A stretch of 11,694 bases of DNA from an uncultured Gemmataceae bacterium. GTDB taxonomy: Bacteria > Planctomycetota > Planctomycetia > Gemmatales > Gemmataceae. The stretch covers positions 1-11,694 of the forward strand of contig CAKZUU010000260.1 of NCBI GenBank assembly GCA_937922175.1, read 5' to 3'. Shown one piece after another: positions 7,308-11,694 of this stretch (position 1 is the first letter of the stretch; each line of letters opens with the position of its first letter). Under the pieces are notes generated by a model. It made no database searches and was not told the DNA's origin. It saw only the letters and a program-made list of their open reading frames with translations. The position numbers and the translations under genes are program-made.

Positions 7308-7337
7308 CTCCCTCCCGCGTTTCTCGCAGCGAGGGAG
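7308..7337 (-). promoter_or_regulatory. Possible hairpin masking the ribosome binding site
   Basis: In the transcript of the SPOR-like gene, CUCCCUC (7337-7331) can pair perfectly with GAGGGAG (7314-7308) across a 16-nt loop. The second arm is the Shine-Dalgarno sequence and ends 5 nt before the ATG. Seven mostly GC pairs could limit initiation. An unpaired AAGGA next to the ATG might bypass it, so an effect is uncertain. Confidence 0.35.
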
Positions 7338-7448
7338 CGGATAGCAGAAATCAAAACGTCCTGCAAGTCGAGGCTCGGCCAGGCCACGGACGAACCGAAT
7401 CCACCTGCGACGGTCCCGGCGCCCGACGATCAGCGGTTCAGCAGGAAC

Positions 7449-9140
7449 TCAACTCAAGCCCCGGACGGCCACGATCGAAGGCTTGGGAATGCTGTTCCCC
7501 CCACCGGGCCAATGGCTGGTCAGTTTGTCCAACGTCAAGCTATATTCGCCTGGGTGTTGGACGGCGAGGAAAAGCGTCTTGCCGTCTTCGGTGAACCAGG
7601 GCCCGGTCAATTCGCAATCGGTCGGCCCGCTGGCGAATTGGAAGGCGTCGCCGGCTGAGGGGCCGGTCGTCGGCACGACGAACAAACCATTGTTTCCGAA
7701 GGGTTTATACGCTCCCTTACCGATTTTTTCGCCGGACATGTCACAGACGACCCAAAGGTTGCCGTGGCGATCAAACGCCAGATTGTCGGGGCAGGCGAGG
7801 CCGGATTGTGGGCCACCCGCCAAAAAGATTTCGTAGCGGAAGGTCGTCGCCGCTGCGTCGTCGCGATCTTCGACCAAGCGGAGGATATGTCCGTACAGAT
7901 TCCCGTGTCGGGTGTTGTTGGTCAGAGCAACATACACGCTGCCGTCCAGAGGGTGAACCTCGCAATCCTCGCAGCGATCCAACGGCGTGGCCCCCAAGGC
8001 GCGAGCCGCAATGCGGGTGTTGATCAGCAGCTCGGCCTGGTTCGTGATCTGAAGATTCGGGTCGGCCTTCTTCGCAGCCGCAAAAACGGATGATTTCTCG
8101 ATCGTCGCTCTCGTGTCGGCATCGTACACGAGCGGGATCCATCGGCCTCGACTCAGGTCAGCCGCGTAAAGGGTGCCGTTCTCCAGCAGTTTTCGACGCT
8201 CGGCCCGGCTCGCGTTGGGGTTATCCGACTCCGCTGAGACATACTTATAAAGGTGCTGGTCCACCTCGTCGTCGCCCATGTAGATCACGATCTGCCCCCT
8301 CGCCCCACGAGTCAAGGCGCAATTCTCGTGCTTGAAGCGTCCCAGGGCCGTATGTTTGAGGGGCGGCAACTCTCCGAACGGATCGACTTCCATCACCCAG
8401 CCGTAACGGGTCTCGTCAATCGCCATCCCCGGCACGTCGGCCCAGCGAGCTTGCAAGTCTTTCGGGTCGGTGCCGTTGAAGTCGGTGTAGTTCTCCTCGC
8501 AGGAGAGGGCCGTGTACCAAGGCGTTCGTCCGCCGGAACAATTGGCTAGCGAACCCACAGCGGATCGCAGCAAGCCTCCGGCCGGGCCGGTCATCGTCAT
8601 CTCAGGGTAGGCAGCGGTGATGCGGCGGTTGTACCGCGACGGCACGACAGGTTTCCAGCCGTTGGCCTCCAAACGCACATGGACAATGCTCCCGCCGACA
8701 GACAGCTTTTCGGCCATGATCTGTTCCGCTGTCTTCTTCTTCCCTGCCTTGTGATCGATGATGCTGTAATCCGAAACAAACAGCGGGTGGGGATACTCAT
8801 GGTTGACCCAGAGAAGCCCCTCGCTCGAATTGGTTCCTCCTTGTAATGCGTCGATCGGGAAGTACGCAATAAAGTCGTTGTTGTAGCCGAATTTTTCCGG
8901 CGTGCCGTCCGGGGCGCGGCTACCCAAGTCATCGCCCCAACTCATCAGATGGTCGACGGGGAACCCCGGCGCGACGATCAGTTCATCCGCCAGACTCGGC
9001 CCAATCGGCTGAAACCAAGCCGGCGGTGATGATCTCCGCCGAGAGAGCGGAAACTCCGTGGAGTCGGCCCGATGCGCGGTCAAAGCAGCATAGCTACCAA
9101 CTCCCAGATACGTCAGGAACGAGCGTCGTGTCCAATTCAT
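7449..9140 (-). CDS. PhoX/DUF839-family phosphatase, Tat-exported
   Basis: This 563-residue protein belongs to the PhoX (DUF839) family, whose characterised members are periplasmic Fe/Ca-dependent alkaline phosphatases. The N-terminus MNWTRRSFLTYLG has a twin-arginine motif (RRSFL, 5-9), so it should be exported folded. Family landmarks are LWVNHEYPHP (110-119), ANCSGGRTPWYTALSCEEN (199-217), GRFKHENCAL (267-276), YMGDDEVDQHLYKYVS (287-302), DCEVHPLDGSVYVALTNN (392-409) and CPDNLAFDRHGNLWVVCD (450-467). Cys201 in the NCSGG motif matches the bridging cysteine of PhoX, and Glu215/Glu216 match its metal ligands. The ATG at 9140 has GAGG 6 nt upstream. It is divergent to a second phosphatase-like gene across 307 bp. 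The symbol is withheld because planctomycetes carry several DUF839 paralogues whose substrates are unknown. Confidence 0.9.
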   Translation of the reverse strand: MNWTRRSFLTYLGVGSYAALTAHRADSTEFPLSRRRSSPPAWFQPIGPSLADELIVAPGFPVDHLMSWGDDLGSRAPDGTPEKFGYNNDFIAYFPIDALQGGTNSSEGLLWVNHEYPHPLFVSDYSIIDHKAGKKKTAEQIMAEKLSVGGSIVHVRLEANGWKPVVPSRYNRRITAAYPEMTMTGPAGGLLRSAVGSLANCSGGRTPWYTALSCEENYTDFNGTDPKDLQARWADVPGMAIDETRYGWVMEVDPFGELPPLKHTALGRFKHENCALTRGARGQIVIYMGDDEVDQHLYKYVSAESDNPNASRAERRKLLENGTLYAADLSRGRWIPLVYDADTRATIEKSSVFAAAKKADPNLQITNQAELLINTRIAARALGATPLDRCEDCEVHPLDGSVYVALTNNTRHGNLYGHILRLVEDRDDAAATTFRYEIFLAGGPQSGLACPDNLAFDRHGNLWVVCDMSGEKIGKGAYKPFGNNGLFVVPTTGPSAGDAFQFASGPTDCELTGPWFTEDGKTLFLAVQHPGEYSLTLDKLTSHWPGGGNSIPKPSIVAVRGLS

Positions 9141-9175
9141 CGCTGCCTCGACTTTCCGGGCGACGGACTGGTGAT

Positions 9176-9187
9176 TTGAACGTTCAA
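9176..9187. repeat. Perfect 12-bp palindrome, candidate operator
   Basis: TTGAACGTTCAA is its own reverse complement. It starts 36 nt upstream of the PhoX-family ATG and overlaps the position where transcription from the predicted promoter would start, a usual place for a repressor site. A 12-bp palindrome is expected by chance a few times in a window this long, so position is the main argument. Confidence 0.4.
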
Positions 9188-9194
9188 CGACGCT

Positions 9195-9222
9195 ATTCTA
9201 TCCCGATCCCTCACCCCTCCAA
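9195..9222 (-). promoter_or_regulatory. Candidate sigma-70-type promoter of the PhoX-family gene
   Basis: On the minus strand TAGAAT (9200-9195, 5 of 6 to TATAAT) is preceded after 16 bp by TTGGAG (9222-9217, 3 of 6 to TTGACA). The spacing is acceptable and the -35 weak, which would fit a regulated promoter. The start would fall near 9188, about 48 nt before the ATG. Confidence 0.4.
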
Positions 9223-9241
9223 CCTCCTACAGGTTGAAATG

Positions 9242-9291
9242 ATGTGAAATTGTCGTGAAACTTCGTTGCCGGCTTGTCGTGACAATCGTGA
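9242..9291. repeat. TCGTGA-core direct repeats, candidate activator/repressor sites
   Basis: TTGTCGTGA occurs twice exactly (9250-9258 and 9274-9282). Shorter related words are ATGTGA (9242-9247) and TCGTGA (9286-9291). Offsets between cores are 11, 24 and 9 nt, partly near one helical turn. The second copy is also half of the dyad TTGTC-GT-GACAA. TTGTCGT differs at two positions from the enterobacterial Pho-box half-site CTGTCAT, which is suggestive between two phosphatase-like genes but not proof. Confidence 0.4.
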
Positions 9292-9372
9292 ATGTTGGAT
9301 GAGGCTTGCCTCGGCCCATTCCCGGACCGAACGGCATGTCAATAGACTGAGCTCCGAAGAAGCTGGGCCAAC

Positions 9373-9418
9373 CTTCTCGTCTCCTTGTCGAGTCTGATCT
9401 TGGGTCCACCACGAGAAG
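9373..9418 (+). repeat. Inverted repeat in the leader of the YncE/phosphoesterase gene
   Basis: CTTCTCGT (9373-9380) and ACGAGAAG (9411-9418) are perfect 8-bp arms around a 30-nt loop, ending 29 nt before the ATG at 9448. It could be a leader hairpin or a split operator. The long loop makes a stable RNA hairpin less certain. Confidence 0.3.
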
Positions 9419-9447
9419 CGAACCCTCTTCTGGAGCGAGGCCAACAT

Positions 9448-11694
9448 ATGCGAGCTCGAACTCTCGGCGCTTCCGGATTCTTATTGTTGAGCACCCTGGG
9501 GCTGTTCGGGGTGACCTTGATCGCCCAAACACCTCGAGAACAGCCTGCGGCCCCACCCCCAACAACGGTATTGGACCGGGTCTTGCCCGGTCTGCGGCAC
9601 GACGGTTCCGTTCAGTTGCCCAACCAGTGGTCGTTGCGACCGGCCGGGCGGCATTTAGAAGTCGGCGATTTTCCTGTCAACATGGCCCTGCACCCGACCG
9701 GCGAATATCTCGCTGTCCTTTGCGCCGGTTATCGCGATCACGAAGTCGTGATCGTCGATCTGAACCCCCGAAGAAATCGCATCGTCAGCCGCGCCACCAT
9801 CGATCAAGCCTTTTATGGATTGACCTTCTCTCCGAATGGCTCCAAGATCTACGCCAGTGGCGGCGAGTTCGAGCGCATCGAAGTTTTCGATTTCGACCGC
9901 GGCTACTTGCGGAAAGGGCCGGCCCTCACGGTGAGTGCCGCCCGACCCCGTGCCACCACCGTGGTTGGCGGAATTGCCTTCGACTCGACAGGCCGTGATT
10001 TGCTCGTCGCTTCGCCTTGGGCCGACGCCTTCCTCCGCATCCCCCTGGTGAATCCGGATAACACCAAGGTGGTCCTCCTCAGCCCGGACTCGGTTCGCCG
10101 AGCCGCCGGTGGTGAGCCGCCCAGCCCACCGGATCAACGGAAAGAAGAGCCGGCTGACTCGTCCGACAGCGGCGAGCCCGCCAAATACACACCGACGATC
10201 TTTCCCTACACTTGCCTGGCCCACCCGGATGGCAAACGAGCTTTCGTTTCGCTGTGGGCAAAATCCGCCATTGCCGTCATCGACTTGGAAACCAACTCCC
10301 TGACCGCCATCTGGAGCACCGCGGAACATCCCACTGAGATGGTCTTATCACCGAAGGCGGACCTTCTCTACGTTGCCTGTGCGAATTCGACCAAGATCAG
10401 CGTGATCGACACCGCGACCGGCAAAGGATTGCAAACGATCCACTGCGCGTTGTACCCCACGGCCGGCGTCGGCAACACACCGAACAGTCTCGCCTTGACT
10501 CCCGATGGCGAGATCCTCTTCGTCGCGAACGCGGACAACAACAACATCGCCGCATTCAATGTCTCCGATCCAAAGACTGCGAAACCTTTGGGTTTCATCC
10601 CCACCGGATGGTATCCAACGTCGGTTCGTTACAATCCGAAAGACCGCACCCTTTATGTCGCGAACGGCAAGGGAATGAGTTCCAAAGCTAATCGGAGTGG
10701 CCCGAATCCGTTGCTTCCGCGGGCCCGCAATTTGACGGAATACATCGGAATGTTGTTGACCGGCACGCTCAGTGCCATCCCCTTCCCAACACCCGATCAA
10801 ATGGGGCAATACACGAAGCAAGCGTATGCTTGCAGTCCGTTGCGTGATCGAAATGAGGTTCGCGCCGATCGAGTGGATCCGGAAAATCCCATCCCTCGGA
10901 AACTCGGGGATCCAAGCCCGATCAAATATGTGATTTATATCATCAAAGAAAATCGAACCTATGATCAGATTTTAGGCGATATGAAAGAGGGGAACGGCGA
11001 ACCCGAATTGTGTCTCTTCCCTGAGCCAATCACACCGAACCATCACAAGCTCGCACGTGAATTCGTGCTGCTCGATAATCTTTATGCCGATGGCGAAGTC
11101 TCCGCCGACGGACATGAGTGGACAATGGGGGCCTACGCGACAGATTTCGTCGAGAAGATTTGGCCTCTGAGTTATCGCGGAGGCAAGGTGTATGGTTATC
11201 CTGCGGAAGGTACCTATGACCAGGCAGCTCGCAGCAGCGGTGGTTATCTCTGGAACAAATGTATTGAAGCGGGCGTGAGCTATCGCTCGTATGGCGAGTG
11301 GGTCGAAAATGGCAAGATGCGTCCGGATGGAACCTTCGAAGATGGAAAGCCAGCGGCACCCGAATTAGCCGGGCTTTTCGACCCGCAGTTCCGCGGCTAC
11401 GATCTCGACTATCCTGATGTCAAACGGGCGGACCGCTTCATCTCCGAGCTGAAGCGGTTCGAGGCCCAAGGTGGCATGCCGCGCTTGCAGGTCGTCCGCT
11501 TGCCCAATGACCACACGGCTGGGTCCCGAGCGGGCAAACCCACTGTGACAGCAATGGTCGCTGACAATGACCTCGCCTTGGGAAGGCTCGTCGAGGCGGT
11601 CAGCATGAGCAAGTTCTGGAAAGAGACGGCCATTTTTGTCATCGAAGACGACACGCAAAACGGCCCGGATCATGTCGATGCCCACCGTTCCGTG
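9448..11694 (+). CDS. Secreted YncE-like beta-propeller / alkaline-phosphatase-family fusion (C-terminus outside window)
   Basis: The frame is open from an ATG at 9448 to the right edge (749 residues, no stop), with GAGG 7 nt upstream of the start. Residues 1-27 look like a Sec signal peptide ending ...TLIAQ. Residues 70-410 form YVTN/YncE-type beta-propeller blades, with repeats such as VVIVDL (100-105), IAVIDLETN (275-283), ISVIDTATG (317-325) and LYVANGKG (402-409). A hydrophilic low-complexity insert interrupts the propeller at 217-247. After a linker, the phosphoesterase domain starts at 492 with YVIYIIKENRTYDQILGD (494-511). It continues with DNLYADGEVSADGHEWT (543-559), LPNDHTAG (685-692) and the metal-binding EDDTQNGPDHVDAHR (733-747). 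These are landmarks of the bifunctional YncE/alkaline phosphatase family. The substrate is unknown, I do not assign the nucleophile firmly (Ser552 is a candidate), and the final metal ligands probably lie past the edge. It is transcribed away from the PhoX-family gene. Confidence 0.88.
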   Translation, partial: MRARTLGASGFLLLSTLGLFGVTLIAQTPREQPAAPPPTTVLDRVLPGLRHDGSVQLPNQWSLRPAGRHLEVGDFPVNMALHPTGEYLAVLCAGYRDHEVVIVDLNPRRNRIVSRATIDQAFYGLTFSPNGSKIYASGGEFERIEVFDFDRGYLRKGPALTVSAARPRATTVVGGIAFDSTGRDLLVASPWADAFLRIPLVNPDNTKVVLLSPDSVRRAAGGEPPSPPDQRKEEPADSSDSGEPAKYTPTIFPYTCLAHPDGKRAFVSLWAKSAIAVIDLETNSLTAIWSTAEHPTEMVLSPKADLLYVACANSTKISVIDTATGKGLQTIHCALYPTAGVGNTPNSLALTPDGEILFVANADNNNIAAFNVSDPKTAKPLGFIPTGWYPTSVRYNPKDRTLYVANGKGMSSKANRSGPNPLLPRARNLTEYIGMLLTGTLSAIPFPTPDQMGQYTKQAYACSPLRDRNEVRADRVDPENPIPRKLGDPSPIKYVIYIIKENRTYDQILGDMKEGNGEPELCLFPEPITPNHHKLAREFVLLDNLYADGEVSADGHEWTMGAYATDFVEKIWPLSYRGGKVYGYPAEGTYDQAARSSGGYLWNKCIEAGVSYRSYGEWVENGKMRPDGTFEDGKPAAPELAGLFDPQFRGYDLDYPDVKRADRFISELKRFEAQGGMPRLQVVRLPNDHTAGSRAGKPTVTAMVADNDLALGRLVEAVSMSKFWKETAIFVIEDDTQNGPDHVDAHRSV

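Larger units (their letters stand above)
9141..9447. other. Divergent control region between the two phosphatase-like genes
   Basis: This 307-bp gene-free stretch must hold the promoters of both flanking genes. Going left to right it contains a perfect 12-bp palindrome, a candidate minus-strand promoter, four copies of a (T)CGTGA-like word, the dyads TTGTC-GT-GACAA (9274-9285) and GAGGC-TT-GCCTC (9301-9312), and an 8-bp inverted repeat in the plus-strand leader. I found no convincing -35/-10 pair for the plus-strand gene and no small ORF with protein-like character. Confidence 0.6.

Noticed and set aside
7392..7439. Inverted repeat GAACCG/CGGTTC after the PhoX-family gene as a terminator
   Set aside because: Arms are only 6 bp with a 36-nt loop and no T-run; too weak to support.
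9227..9565. Minus-strand frame of 112 codons across the divergent spacer
   Set aside because: It overlaps the 5' end of the YncE/phosphatase gene antisense, has no domain-like pattern, and its start lacks a ribosome binding site.
1..11694. Mobile element, phage defence system or CRISPR array
   Set aside because: No transposase, integrase, nuclease or regularly spaced repeats were seen on either strand; the gene content is surface glycan and secreted phosphatase functions.

Overview
The window looks like chromosomal DNA of a planctomycete, probably a member of the Gemmatales/Gemmataceae. This rests on moderately GC-rich coding DNA, frequent GTG starts, a secreted YncE-type beta-propeller fused to an alkaline-phosphatase-like domain, a Tat-exported PhoX/DUF839 protein, and an exosortase-style O-ligase beside surface-glycan genes. 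The assignment is inference from gene content; there is no rRNA or marker gene here.

Region 1 (1-5963, all minus strand, read from high to low coordinates) is a compact surface-polysaccharide operon: ABC-2 permease (Wzm type), ATPase with a C-terminal glycan-recognition domain (Wzt type), two GT2 glycosyltransferases, one GT4 glycosyltransferase, and the N-terminal 159 residues of a polytopic O-antigen-ligase-like protein running off the left edge. The last four genes are nearly seamless: a 32-nt gap, then 4-, 4- and 16-nt overlaps. The likely job is to build a glycan on a lipid carrier, export it across the inner membrane in an ATP-dependent way, and ligate it to a surface acceptor.

Region 2 (about 5964-7448) holds a spacer with a strong dyad (candidate terminator) and a secreted 369-residue protein of no recognised family. 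Within that protein I can read two copies of a SPOR-like strand-helix-strand pattern, separated by a charged helical insert. A possible hairpin covers its ribosome binding site.

Region 3 (7449-11694) is a divergent pair: a Tat-dependent PhoX-family phosphatase on minus and, on plus, a secreted YncE beta-propeller/phosphoesterase fusion cut by the right edge. Their shared 307-bp spacer carries a plausible promoter for the PhoX gene with a perfect 12-bp palindrome at the expected transcription start, repeated TCGTGA-core direct repeats, two 5+2+5 dyads and a leader inverted repeat. Joint regulation, perhaps by phosphate, is plausible but unproven.

I saw no tRNA, rRNA, CRISPR array, insertion sequence or prophage gene. 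The most novel-looking items are the duplicated SPOR-like protein and the structured divergent control region; the rest are recognisable families.
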